6,914 bases of DNA from Candidatus Bathyarchaeota archaeon (GCA_020346825.1 CP070791.1:976488-983401); one strand, 5' to 3'. Shown: positions 1 to 5,757, numbered from the stretch's first letter. Notes: a model not told the origin generated them from the letters alone. A program made the numbers and translations.

Positions 1-20
1 ATGTTCTCATTTTTATCTCT

Positions 21-30
21 TGCGCGCGCA
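21..30. repeat. GC-alternating 10-base palindrome
   Basis: TGCGCGCGCA is a perfect palindrome in otherwise A/T-leaning non-coding DNA. GCGCGC also occurs in two other intergenic stretches of this window, at 3740-3747 and 6267-6272. Its function is unknown; at this length it could be chance. Confidence 0.4.
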
Positions 31-185
31 GACTGATTAATCCCATACTTCCAGCAAGACTGGAACCGCAATACAGTGTGAGAACGCACAGAACACCAAA
101 ACAGGGAAGAATCTAGGTTCTGGAACTTGATGACGACTAGGAAGACTATAACAAGGTCTGTGCTCATGTGTATGCTCGCGTAATG

Positions 186-192
186 TTTTTTA
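186..192 (+). promoter_or_regulatory. Weak TATA-like box for the small basic gene
   Basis: A T-run ending in A (TTTTTTA) is centred near 189. The usual archaeal spacing of about 26 bases would put the transcription start near 215, leaving a leader of about 19 bases that contains the ribosome binding site. The match to the TATA consensus is poor, so this is a positional inference only. Confidence 0.3.
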
Positions 193-221
193 GTAAGAGT
201 CTTTGGTTATGCAATAAAAGC

Positions 222-227
222 GGAGGT
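222..227 (+). promoter_or_regulatory. Strong ribosome binding site for the small basic gene
   Basis: GGAGGT sits 6 bases before the ATG at 234. It is the best-placed Shine-Dalgarno site in the window and the main argument that the short reading frame after it is translated. Confidence 0.8.
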
Positions 228-233
228 TAAAAC

Positions 234-368
234 ATGGCTAAGAAAAGCAAGAAAGAGAAAGCTGCAGGTCGTGAAAAGCATAGACAGTTGTTAAGAGCTA
301 AGAAACTCGAGAAGAAACAGAAGAAGACCATTGCACTTCCTCAGAAGCATAGGAAAAATAAGAGATAG
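234..368 (+). CDS. Small highly basic 44-residue protein, unknown function
   Basis: This short frame starts with ATG and ends with TAG. It is preceded by GGAGGT at ideal spacing. The product has 15 lysines, 5 arginines and 2 histidines against only 3 glutamates, starts MAKKSKKEK and ends KHRKNKR. There is no cysteine and no hydrophobic segment, so it is not a zinc ribbon or membrane protein. A central stretch (residues 14-31) could form a charged helix, and the ends look disordered. Such composition is typical of small nucleic-acid or ribosome-associated proteins, and that is the only basis for proposing RNA or DNA binding. I do not recognise it as any of the known tiny archaeal ribosomal proteins such as eL41 or eS30. 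It stands alone and converges on the helicase gene 87 bases away. The site and composition make a real gene likely; the function is open. Confidence 0.75.
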   Translation: MAKKSKKEKAAGREKHRQLLRAKKLEKKQKKTIALPQKHRKNKR

Positions 369-455
369 GCTTTTGGTGCACATTCACTCAGCGCATGTAG
401 TTACTTTTGACATTCGTCAAATTCGAGTTTGCGGTGATGTGTGTGTACGTGAAAG

Positions 456-1718
456 CTAATGTCTAAATCTTCTTCTCTTTGACCAACAGTCTCGACAGTA
501 GACTAACCTGTTAGGATTAGGTTTGAATGGAACCTCACATTCTTGGCCGCAATCGGAGCAGACTGTTTTGTGTATCTGTTGAGGTTCTCTGTACGACATG
601 TGGACGCCGCCCTCTAATTCTTCTATTTTGGTTTTCGTTAAGGTTCTTATTCGGTTTAGTTCTGCCATTTCTCCGTATCCGACAAGTGTTATAGCTGTTC
701 CTTCGCGTCCCATTCTGGCCGTTCGTCCGATTCTATGGAAATAGACTAATGCGTCTAGTGGAATGTCATAGTTTATTATGTGGGTTATTCCTTGGATGTC
801 TAGGCCTCTTGCGGCAACATCGGTTGCTACAAGCAGTTTTAGTTTCCCTTCTCTGAAGGAGTTGTTAACGAAGTCTCTTTGTGTTTGGGTGAAGCCAGCA
901 TGCAACGGTTTTGCATCGTATCCTCTCGCCCTTAGCCTGTTTGCTATAATGTCCGTTCCTCTTCGTGTCTTGCAGAATATGATGGCTTTTTCTATGTGGT
1001 TCTCTTCTAAAATGTTGCGCAGAATTTCGAATTTGTTTTTAGGGTTCACAATTTGGTAGTACTGGTTTATCTGTGTAAGGGCAATTTCGTCTTTGCTTAC
1101 AAGTATTTTTTCTGGTTTCTTCATGTATCTATGGCATACATTCATTACTGGCTGGTCTATTGTCGCAGAAAAAAGGCTTGTCTGTCTGTCTGCTGGCACT
1201 TTTGAGAGTATATACTCTACATCGTCTAGGAATCCCATGTCAAGCATTCTGTCAGCTTCGTCGAGAACAACAATCTTCGCGGAGGCCAGATTCAGTGTTG
1301 CTCGTTTCAGATGGTCGATTGTGCGGCCTGGTGTGCCAACAACAATGTGGACGCCTCTTTTCAGTGCGCTGATTTGTCTTTGGATAGATTCTCCGCCGTA
1401 AACTGGCAGGACTTTCAACATCGAGTATCTGCTGAATCGGCTTATGTGATCTGCAACCTGTATAGTGAGTTCACGTGTTGGCTCTAAGACCAAGCCTTGA
1501 ACGTTGTTGATTTTTGGGTCTAGGCGTTCAACCATCGGGATTCCGAAAGCCGCAGTCTTGCCCGTCCCGGTCTGGGCCTGTCCAATAACATCTTTTCCTT
1601 CGAGTAGTGGGGTCATTGCTTGAGCCTGAATAGGAAAAAGATTGGTGAATCCAAGCTCTTCAATACCTTTCATAACTTCTGGACTTAACGGTAAATCTTG
1701 AAAGTACTGTATTTGCAT
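456..1718 (-). CDS. DEAD-box ATP-dependent RNA helicase with C-terminal zinc ribbon
   Basis: A cytoplasmic RNA helicase expected to use ATP to unwind short RNA duplexes or remodel RNA-protein complexes. All core motifs are visible (420-residue numbering): Q motif with GFT 23-25 and Q31, Walker A AQTGTGKT 48-55, PTREL 80-84, TPGR 129-132, DEAD 153-156, SAT 184-186, ARGLD 303-307 and HRIGRTAR 328-335. The core resembles CshA/DeaD-type helicases. A C-terminal ribbon with cysteines at 387, 390, 408 and 411 (CxxC-x17-CxxC) is followed by a basic end, KRRRFRH, probably an RNA-contacting add-on. The frame is open upstream to a TTG at 1763. I chose ATG 1718 because AGGAG (1730-1734) precedes it by 11 bases, the Q-motif spacing is then normal, and a TATA-like box lies upstream. 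It is on the same strand as the transporter gene but 150 bases away with its own promoter signals. Confidence 0.95.
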   Translation of the reverse strand: MQIQYFQDLPLSPEVMKGIEELGFTNLFPIQAQAMTPLLEGKDVIGQAQTGTGKTAAFGIPMVERLDPKINNVQGLVLEPTRELTIQVADHISRFSRYSMLKVLPVYGGESIQRQISALKRGVHIVVGTPGRTIDHLKRATLNLASAKIVVLDEADRMLDMGFLDDVEYILSKVPADRQTSLFSATIDQPVMNVCHRYMKKPEKILVSKDEIALTQINQYYQIVNPKNKFEILRNILEENHIEKAIIFCKTRRGTDIIANRLRARGYDAKPLHAGFTQTQRDFVNNSFREGKLKLLVATDVAARGLDIQGITHIINYDIPLDALVYFHRIGRTARMGREGTAITLVGYGEMAELNRIRTLTKTKIEELEGGVHMSYREPQQIHKTVCSDCGQECEVPFKPNPNRLVYCRDCWSKRRRFRH

Positions 1719-1729
1719 GTGTTTCGTTT

Positions 1730-1734
1730 CTCCT
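1730..1734 (-). promoter_or_regulatory. Ribosome binding site that sets the helicase start
   Basis: AGGAG on the minus strand, 11 bases before ATG 1718. The spacing is a little long but acceptable. No comparable site precedes the more upstream TTG at 1763, so this favours the shorter protein. Confidence 0.6.
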
Positions 1735-1767
1735 GTCACAAAAATTTTGCACGCAGTCTTCAAGAGT

Positions 1768-1776
1768 CTTAAAAAG
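1768..1776 (-). promoter_or_regulatory. Proximal TATA-like box for the helicase
   Basis: CTTTTTAAG on the minus strand, preceded by a purine-rich AAAGAAG that could serve as the BRE. A start about 26 bases downstream (near 1746) gives a leader of about 28 bases with the ribosome binding site inside. It competes with the stronger-looking box at 1828-1843. Confidence 0.4.
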
Positions 1777-1827
1777 CTTCTTTAATCCCAGCATGAATCA
1801 ATGTGACAAACCTACTGAAGATCAACT

Positions 1828-1843
1828 CTTATATAAAAAGGTT
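1828..1843 (-). promoter_or_regulatory. Strong TATA-like element / T-tract between transporter and helicase
   Basis: On the minus strand this reads AACCTTTTTATATAAG, close to the archaeal TATA consensus. As a promoter it would start transcription near 1808 and give the helicase a leader of about 90 bases. The same T-tract lies about 25 bases after the transporter stop codon, so it could also act as that gene's T-rich terminator. Sequence alone cannot separate the two roles. Confidence 0.5.
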
Positions 1844-1868
1844 TGGCGCTCTTTTTGGGTGTCCGCTA

Positions 1869-2954
1869 TTACAGTAGAATGCCCAGTATTAGGATAGTTG
1901 CAGGTGTTCCGTTACTCAAAATAAGAAACACTATTGTTCGTTTCTTCGAGAATGTAATAAAATTGTTAACGCTTTGAACTAAAGCGCTAAATGGTTTTAG
2001 TAATGGCAAGAAGATGCAAGCTCCAACAATGTTTATCGTCAAGTGAATAAGCCAAACTCCGATTGCAGCGGGGTTTCCTGTTGCTAAGGCCGCTATCATA
2101 ACGTCGAAGACAGTGCCGATATTGGCGCCAAGGATGTATGGTAAGATGTAATAGCTAGTGTCAATGATTCCAGTTGTAACTAGAGGAATAAGTATCGAAA
2201 TCATTACAGATGTACTAGGAACGATGATAGTGAATATCAAGCCAGCCAAAAAAGCCTTTGGAGTGCTCCCAAATGTTGACCGAATCAAGCTTTTTGACAC
2301 TTCACTGGCGAATATGGCTGACAAATACTTTTCACTATTCTTCAAAGAGATCAGCAACAGAATAACCCCGCCTATCAACCCTATCCAAGCTGGGATATAC
2401 TGAAGCAAGACATCTACCCACGGCGTGATTAAGTTGAAGATTGAGGGAATTGCTGATATTCCAGGTATTTTAGAGAAGAATAAACTACCCGTCTGAGCGA
2501 TGTAGGTGAAGACGTTGAAAAGTAGTTCGACAGTCAAGAATATCATTAATGCAAAGAAGTTATACCAGTAATGTAGCATCGCTACTAGGAATGAAGTTTG
2601 GAACCTTTGTCTCTCTTTTCTAATGTAGCCGAATACCGATACGAGTTGGGTGGTCACAGTTGTACCAACTTCGGCTCCTATGATCGTAGCTACAGCAACA
2701 TATGTTTGCATCACACCGACGGATACAAAGGCGATAATTATGGAATCAAAGGCACCACTACTCTGAAGGAGAGCGGTTCCAAACCAACCCGCAAACACAC
2801 CGGTTATGGTGTCATTTATTGAACTCAAAAAGTCTCGAACTCTATCTTGACCCATCAAAACAATTGATTCTTTAATGAAAACAATGGAGGATACGAAGAA
2901 ATAGAGGCTTATCAAAGCAAGGATCAGATTCTTGTGGCGAGTGACTTGTAGCAT
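1869..2954 (-). CDS. Na+/phosphate cotransporter-type membrane protein lacking a PhoU domain
   Basis: A 361-residue integral membrane protein of the Na/Pi-cotransporter II (NptA/YjbB/SLC34) family, expected to move phosphate, or a similar anion, with sodium. It shows the family's internal duplication. The first half has QSSGA 64-68 followed by GAEVGTT 93-99. The second half has PSTSV 246-250 followed by GANIGT 276-281. Hydrophobic segments lie near 9-28, 70-92, 123-150, 185-204, 234-263, 266-290, 296-320 and 340-361. The second QSSS-type site is altered to PSTS, so substrate or ion coupling may differ. It ends at its last membrane segment, without the soluble PhoU tail found in many YjbB-type proteins; the divergent neighbour supplies such a domain separately. 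The frame is open upstream to 3098, but that would overlap the neighbour with a non-hydrophobic leader. ATG 2954 has GAGG (2964-2967) 9 bases before it. The family is confident; the substrate is inferred. Confidence 0.88.
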   Translation of the reverse strand: MLQVTRHKNLILALISLYFFVSSIVFIKESIVLMGQDRVRDFLSSINDTITGVFAGWFGTALLQSSGAFDSIIIAFVSVGVMQTYVAVATIIGAEVGTTVTTQLVSVFGYIRKERQRFQTSFLVAMLHYWYNFFALMIFLTVELLFNVFTYIAQTGSLFFSKIPGISAIPSIFNLITPWVDVLLQYIPAWIGLIGGVILLLISLKNSEKYLSAIFASEVSKSLIRSTFGSTPKAFLAGLIFTIIVPSTSVMISILIPLVTTGIIDTSYYILPYILGANIGTVFDVMIAALATGNPAAIGVWLIHLTINIVGACIFLPLLKPFSALVQSVNNFITFSKKRTIVFLILSNGTPATILILGILL

Positions 2955-2970
2955 ATACTGTATCCTCAGT

Positions 2971-2984
2971 TCTTTTATATTTGG
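2971..2984. promoter_or_regulatory. Shared, possibly bidirectional TATA element between transporter and PhoU-like genes
   Basis: TCTTTTATATTTGG reads as TTTTATAT on the plus strand and ATATAAAA on the minus strand. Rightward initiation about 26 bases away falls near 3003, 8 bases before the GTG at 3011. Leftward initiation falls near 2951, essentially at ATG 2954. Only 56 bases separate the two start codons, so there is little room for two independent promoters. The leftward use conflicts with the good ribosome binding site at 2964-2967, so a second leftward start further upstream is possible. Confidence 0.55.
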
Positions 2985-3010
2985 TGTAGATAATTCTTTT
3001 GTTGTAGCTG

Positions 3011-3679
3011 GTGGCTTACTTGTCTTGGTTTGATTTGTTGCGAAAGGATTCTGAATCAAACACAATGAACCTCGCACAGAAGCAGATAACAACAGCAATA
3101 AGAACGGTGGCTGAGCTAAAGGAAATCATAACAGCTTTTCCCGAAGGAAAGAGTACAGAGATGGAAAAACGTATAGAAACGTTATTTTTGAATGAAGTGG
3201 AAATCGATGAACTTCGAAGATTGGTTTTTAAAGAGTTGTCGAGGCAGGCTTTACCGTTAAAATATCGTGAAGATTTATTGCACATAGTAAAACGATTAGA
3301 TATGATGGCTGACCACGTCAAGGATTCAGCAAGAAACATTAAGATTTTGCTGGGCACAAAAGTTCCAAAGGAGATTTGGGACACAATTGTAAGAATAGCA
3401 GAGACCTTGGTGAATGGTTCAGTTCTATTGGGTACTGCCATAGAAATGCTTGCGATTAACCCGCCTCAAGCGATGGACTTCTCGAAAAAGGTTGACGAGC
3501 AAGAGAGCATCGTTGATGATGAATACCTTAATGCAAAAGCGTTGCTCTTGAAATACGATAAGGAACTCAGTGTTGCTTCGTTGCTAATAGTAAAAGATCT
3601 TTTGGAGTGCATGGAAAGAATAGCAGACACGTGTGCAGATACAGCGGATTACATAAGAGTGTTGGCAATAGGAAAATAG
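3011..3679 (+). CDS. PhoU-like / DUF47 family protein
   Basis: A soluble, all-helical 222-residue protein of the DUF47/PhoU-related family, normally found beside phosphate transporters and thought to regulate them while binding metal ions. Acidic clusters of the family's E/D-xxx-D type are visible: D97-D101 in a RLDMMADH segment, E202-D206, and further acids D169, D170, D210 and D213. The N-terminus (SWFDLLRKDSE) matches the usual DUF47 beginning. That is why I accept the GTG at 3011 over the ATG at 3065, although neither has a clear Shine-Dalgarno site; the predicted transcript leader is only about 8 bases. The length is normal for a stand-alone DUF47 protein. It is divergent from the Na/Pi transporter gene, which lacks its own PhoU tail, so the two probably act together. 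Regulation of transport is inferred from context, not visible in the sequence. Confidence 0.88.
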   Translation: MAYLSWFDLLRKDSESNTMNLAQKQITTAIRTVAELKEIITAFPEGKSTEMEKRIETLFLNEVEIDELRRLVFKELSRQALPLKYREDLLHIVKRLDMMADHVKDSARNIKILLGTKVPKEIWDTIVRIAETLVNGSVLLGTAIEMLAINPPQAMDFSKKVDEQESIVDDEYLNAKALLLKYDKELSVASLLIVKDLLECMERIADTCADTADYIRVLAIGK

Positions 3680-3739
3680 CGCAAACAACACCATAGTGGG
3701 CAAAAGTAATCTGGAGAAAACTCGGTATTGGCAGTCTAG

Positions 3740-3747
3740 GCGCGCGC
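3740..3747. repeat. GCGCGCGC element downstream of the PhoU-like gene
   Basis: An 8-base alternating GC palindrome 60 bases after the PhoU-like stop codon, followed closely by a short T-run (ATTTTG). The same pattern, GCGCGC then a T-rich stretch, follows the RDD gene at 6267. Confidence 0.4.
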
Positions 3748-3807
3748 ATTTTGAAGTGCTTTTCAATCTGCCGGCAAACTTGAAATACGACTATTTCGAT
3801 CCGTAAC

Positions 3808-3816
3808 CTATATTGT
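3808..3816 (+). promoter_or_regulatory. TATA-like box for the GNAT gene
   Basis: CTATATTGT is centred near 3811. The predicted start near 3837 leaves a leader of about 23 bases that includes the GGAGGT site. The core TATATTGT is identical to that of the promoter at 5238-5245. Confidence 0.5.
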
Positions 3817-3851
3817 CTAAATCCTGTAACAACTGGTTAATGTAAGAGGGT

Positions 3852-3857
3852 GGAGGT
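3852..3857 (+). promoter_or_regulatory. Ribosome binding site unusually close to the GNAT start
   Basis: GGAGGT lies only 2 bases before the ATG at 3860. That is tight, and the in-frame GTG at 3866 would give a more usual spacing of 8 bases. The start is therefore uncertain by two codons. Confidence 0.65.
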
Positions 3858-3859
3858 AA

Positions 3860-4822
3860 ATGACTGTGCTGAGTATCCGACGGTTCATGCAAGGTGCAGA
3901 TGAGCCGATTTGGGTTGAAGTACTAAACGCCGCCTATAAGGAATATGAAGCTTGGTGGAGAGCAACCACTGTAGAGGAGATGCTTTTGGAAGAGAAACGT
4001 CCAAATTTCGATTTAGAAGGACGTTTTATCGCCGAGTTTGACGGAAAACCGGTCGGCATAGTACATGCGCACGTTGACAAGTTGAGGAAAGAGAAGAAGG
4101 GTTTCATAAACACCTTTTGCGTTGTCCCAGAATTTCGCGGTTGTGGAGTTGAAGAAGAACTTGCAGAAATGGCTATCAACGAACTTAGCAAACGTGAGAT
4201 GAATGTGATAGAAGCCTGGACTGATTCTGAAAGAAATGATCGTATTCAGCTTTTAGAAAAAATGGGCTTTAAACTTGTCCGTAGATGGAGCGACATGGAG
4301 ATCGCCCTCTCAGACATCCCATCCAATATTGGAGAAAACAAACAGGTGACTCTTAGGTTGCTTCAAAAGAGTGTGGAAGAAGACGTGAATATGCTCAATT
4401 GGCTCGGTAACGAATGCTTCAAAGAACATTTTGATTATCGCCCAAGTACAATTGAAGAGACTCGATATTCTTTGCATAACAATCCAAAATGGAAAGACCA
4501 AGAATACTTCTTCGCAGTTCAAAACCATGAGAGCGCAGGCTACATCGGTGTCGGTATAGATGAAAAATACAACACTGAAAAAAATGTCAAAAGCGGTTTC
4601 ATCCTTACGATCGGAGTGCTAAAACGGTATAGGAGAACAGGCATTGGGACGCAGCTAATGTTGCAAGCTTTAGAGTCGCTCAAAGCGAAGGGTATGGCCA
4701 AAGCTATTTTGGATGTGGACGATCTTAACCCAACAAAGGCCATAAAACTTTACGCAAAAGTTGGATTCAAGGTTGTTAAGAAATACTCGATATACGAAAA
4801 AAACTTGCTCAACAAATTATGA
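3860..4822 (+). CDS. Tandem GNAT-family N-acetyltransferase
   Basis: A 320-residue cytosolic protein with two GNAT folds in tandem, the layout seen in mycothiol synthase MshD and relatives; the acetyl acceptor here is unknown. The first fold covers about residues 5-150. Its acetyl-CoA loop reads RGCGVE at 93-98, where the final Gly/Ala of the RxxGxG/A signature is replaced by Glu, so this half may bind acetyl-CoA poorly or be structural. The second fold covers about 163-317. It has an intact RRTGIG loop at 258-263 and the typical end strand with N290, Y298 and VGFKVVKKY, so it is the likely catalytic half. The gene has its own TATA-like box and strong ribosome binding site, and stands alone between two gaps. 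Nothing in the context supports mycothiol chemistry, and archaea are not known to make mycothiol, so that name should not be carried over. Confidence 0.9.
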   Translation: MTVLSIRRFMQGADEPIWVEVLNAAYKEYEAWWRATTVEEMLLEEKRPNFDLEGRFIAEFDGKPVGIVHAHVDKLRKEKKGFINTFCVVPEFRGCGVEEELAEMAINELSKREMNVIEAWTDSERNDRIQLLEKMGFKLVRRWSDMEIALSDIPSNIGENKQVTLRLLQKSVEEDVNMLNWLGNECFKEHFDYRPSTIEETRYSLHNNPKWKDQEYFFAVQNHESAGYIGVGIDEKYNTEKNVKSGFILTIGVLKRYRRTGIGTQLMLQALESLKAKGMAKAILDVDDLNPTKAIKLYAKVGFKVVKKYSIYEKNLLNKL

Positions 4823-4878
4823 ACGAACAACGTATGGACCTTACGCAACGGTGCGCGGGCCAATATTTTGACCACCAG

Positions 4879-4884
4879 TTTTTT
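4879..4884 (+). terminator. T-tract, possible terminator of the GNAT gene
   Basis: T6 followed by a pyrimidine-rich stretch, about 57 bases after the stop codon. Archaeal transcription often ends at such T-tracts without a hairpin. A second T6 tract lies at 5020-5025. Confidence 0.4.
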
Positions 4885-5059
4885 CTTGATTCTATTCCTA
4901 TTTGGTTGTTTCAGACGGAATGGGGTTTCAAAAATAGATCGATTCATGAATTTTGTGAACGCAGCGCGTGTTGACGATGACATTCAGAAAGTGATGAGGA
5001 TGCGTTTGGTTTCTGGTTATTTTTTGTAAGGTTTGGGGGGCTCCTTTATTTGGATCCTA

Positions 5060-5073
5060 ATGCGCACGCGCAT
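5060..5073. repeat. Inverted repeat ATGCGC-AC-GCGCAT
   Basis: Perfect 6-base arms around a 2-base centre, in the middle of the 443-base gap. The gap is too short for a stable RNA hairpin loop, so a protein-binding site is the more natural reading. It is about 170 bases upstream of the TATA box for the next gene, which is far for a simple operator. Confidence 0.4.
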
Positions 5074-5190
5074 CGCCAACGAACAATTCTCGACAGAGAA
5101 CTTTATCCACTCGTTTTTGAAAGAATAAGATCAACCAGATGTGAACGCATGTATTCATGATGCCGGTTCATAGACACAGTGGGATGTTGG

Positions 5191-5200
5191 TATGATCATA
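5191..5200. promoter_or_regulatory. Possible operator: palindrome TATGATCATA
   Basis: A perfect 10-base palindrome about 38 bases upstream of the TATA-like box of the YbjQ-RDD operon. The position suits an activator or regulator site, but a palindrome of this length can occur by chance. Confidence 0.3.
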
Positions 5201-5235
5201 TCGTACTCATGGATGTCAATATGCAAAACCATAAG

Positions 5236-5245
5236 TGTATATTGT
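5236..5245 (+). promoter_or_regulatory. TATA-like box of the YbjQ-RDD operon, predicting a leaderless transcript
   Basis: TGTATATTGT has its TATAT core centred near 5240, exactly 26 bases before the TTG at 5266. With the usual archaeal spacing, transcription would begin at or next to the start codon, which explains why no Shine-Dalgarno site is seen there. Confidence 0.55.
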
Positions 5246-5265
5246 AAACATAGAAAACGATGTGA

Positions 5266-5757
5266 TTGAGGTTGGAAGAGAAATATTGTCCGAAATGTGG
5301 GAAAAAATCGTCTGCAGACGCGATATTCTGCGCGAGTTGTGGTGCGTCCTTTAGGATAGAGCGCGCAAAGGTTATTGTTGTTACGACGCCGACAGTCCCA
5401 GGATACCATATTGTGAAGGTTCTAGGAACGGTTCATGGCTTAACTGTCCGGACTAGAGGAGTAGGTGGCAAAATTGTGGCCGGAATCGAAGGAATGTTCG
5501 GAGGTGAAGTGACGGCTTACAGTTCAGAAGCTGAAAAGGCGAGGAGAGATTCTCTGGAAAGGCTAGTCGAGAGAGCCGCGCAAATGGGAGCCAACGCAAT
5601 AGTTGGTGCAGACTTCGAAACAAGTGACATCCTACGAGGAACTGCAACATTGTTTTCCGCTTACGGAACTGCTGTGGTCATTGAATCTGTCAAAAGAACA
5701 AAAGGAGAAATAGCAAAAAATGCCTCATTGCACAAGTTGCGGAGCCAAACTGCCTGA
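5266..5757 (+). CDS. Zinc ribbon + YbjQ (DUF74) domain protein
   Basis: A 163-residue soluble protein with two parts. Residues 8-25 form a short zinc ribbon (C8, C11, C22, C25; CxxC-x10-CxxC). Residues 38-141 match the YbjQ/DUF74 family: TTPTVPGY at the start, LGTVHGLT, RRDSLERLVERAAQMGANAIVG in the helix region, and YGTAVVIE at the end. YbjQ proteins form ring-like oligomers in known structures and are often called heavy-metal-binding, but their function is unproven. The start is TTG 5266, or possibly TTG 5272; both lack a Shine-Dalgarno site, and the TATA box position supports a leaderless message. The last 13 codons overlap the next gene, so the two are probably translated from one transcript. 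The tail after residue 143 lies outside the domain and looks dispensable. The family is confident; the role is unknown. Confidence 0.85.
   Translation: MRLEEKYCPKCGKKSSADAIFCASCGASFRIERAKVIVVTTPTVPGYHIVKVLGTVHGLTVRTRGVGGKIVAGIEGMFGGEVTAYSSEAEKARRDSLERLVERAAQMGANAIVGADFETSDILRGTATLFSAYGTAVVIESVKRTKGEIAKNASLHKLRSQTA
5704..5707 (+). promoter_or_regulatory. Ribosome binding site of the RDD gene inside the YbjQ gene
   Basis: GGAG within AAAGGAGAAA, 12 bases before ATG 5720 and inside the upstream coding region. It supports independent initiation of the second gene on a shared mRNA. Confidence 0.5.

Larger units (their letters stand above)
4823..5265. other. 443-base gap without a supported gene
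   Basis: No convincing coding region is visible on either strand. The GNAT frame happens to stay open after its stop until TAA at 5027, but without a ribosome binding site. Two T6 tracts (4879-4884 and 5020-5025) could end transcription. Two palindromes (5060-5073 and 5191-5200) and a TATA-like box (5236-5245) sit closer to the next gene. No tRNA-like T-loop and no good C/D-box pair were found. Confidence 0.6.

Noticed and set aside
3..116. Plus-strand frame open from the left edge to TAG 114, as a possible 3' end of an upstream gene
   Set aside because: Only 37 codons, no recognisable family, and it overlaps the equally open minus frame. It cannot be supported without the flanking sequence.
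127..133. Box C-like TTGATGA, as part of a C/D-box sRNA
   Set aside because: The first base does not fit RUGAUGA and no CTGA box D follows at a suitable distance. The same holds for GTGATGA at 4991-4997.
1..167. Minus-strand frame from ATG 167 open to the left edge (about 55 codons)
   Set aside because: It has no ribosome binding site, and its composition is rich in Cys, Trp, Ser and His without any recognisable family pattern. Openness over this length can be chance.
1719..1763. N-terminal extension of the helicase to TTG 1763
   Set aside because: There is no ribosome binding site before TTG, a TATA-like box would lie almost on it, and the extra 15 residues do not belong to the helicase core.
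2955..3098. 48-residue N-terminal extension of the Na/Pi transporter
   Set aside because: It would overlap the well-supported PhoU-like gene and cover the shared promoter. ATG 2954 has a good GAGG site and lies just before the first membrane segment.
3751..3766. TTGAA/TTCAA hairpin after the PhoU-like gene
   Set aside because: A five-pair A/T-rich stem is too weak to support a terminator call.
4820..4822. TGA as selenocysteine or programmed readthrough in the GNAT gene
   Set aside because: The GNAT fold is complete before the TGA, no SECIS-like structure is apparent, and a T-tract follows closely.
3860..4822. Naming the GNAT protein mycothiol synthase
   Set aside because: Only the tandem layout is shared. 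No mycothiol genes are nearby, and the pathway is not known from archaea.
4750..4983. Minus-strand 77-residue frame across the end of the GNAT gene
   Set aside because: It is partly antisense to a confident gene and has no ribosome binding site or family features.
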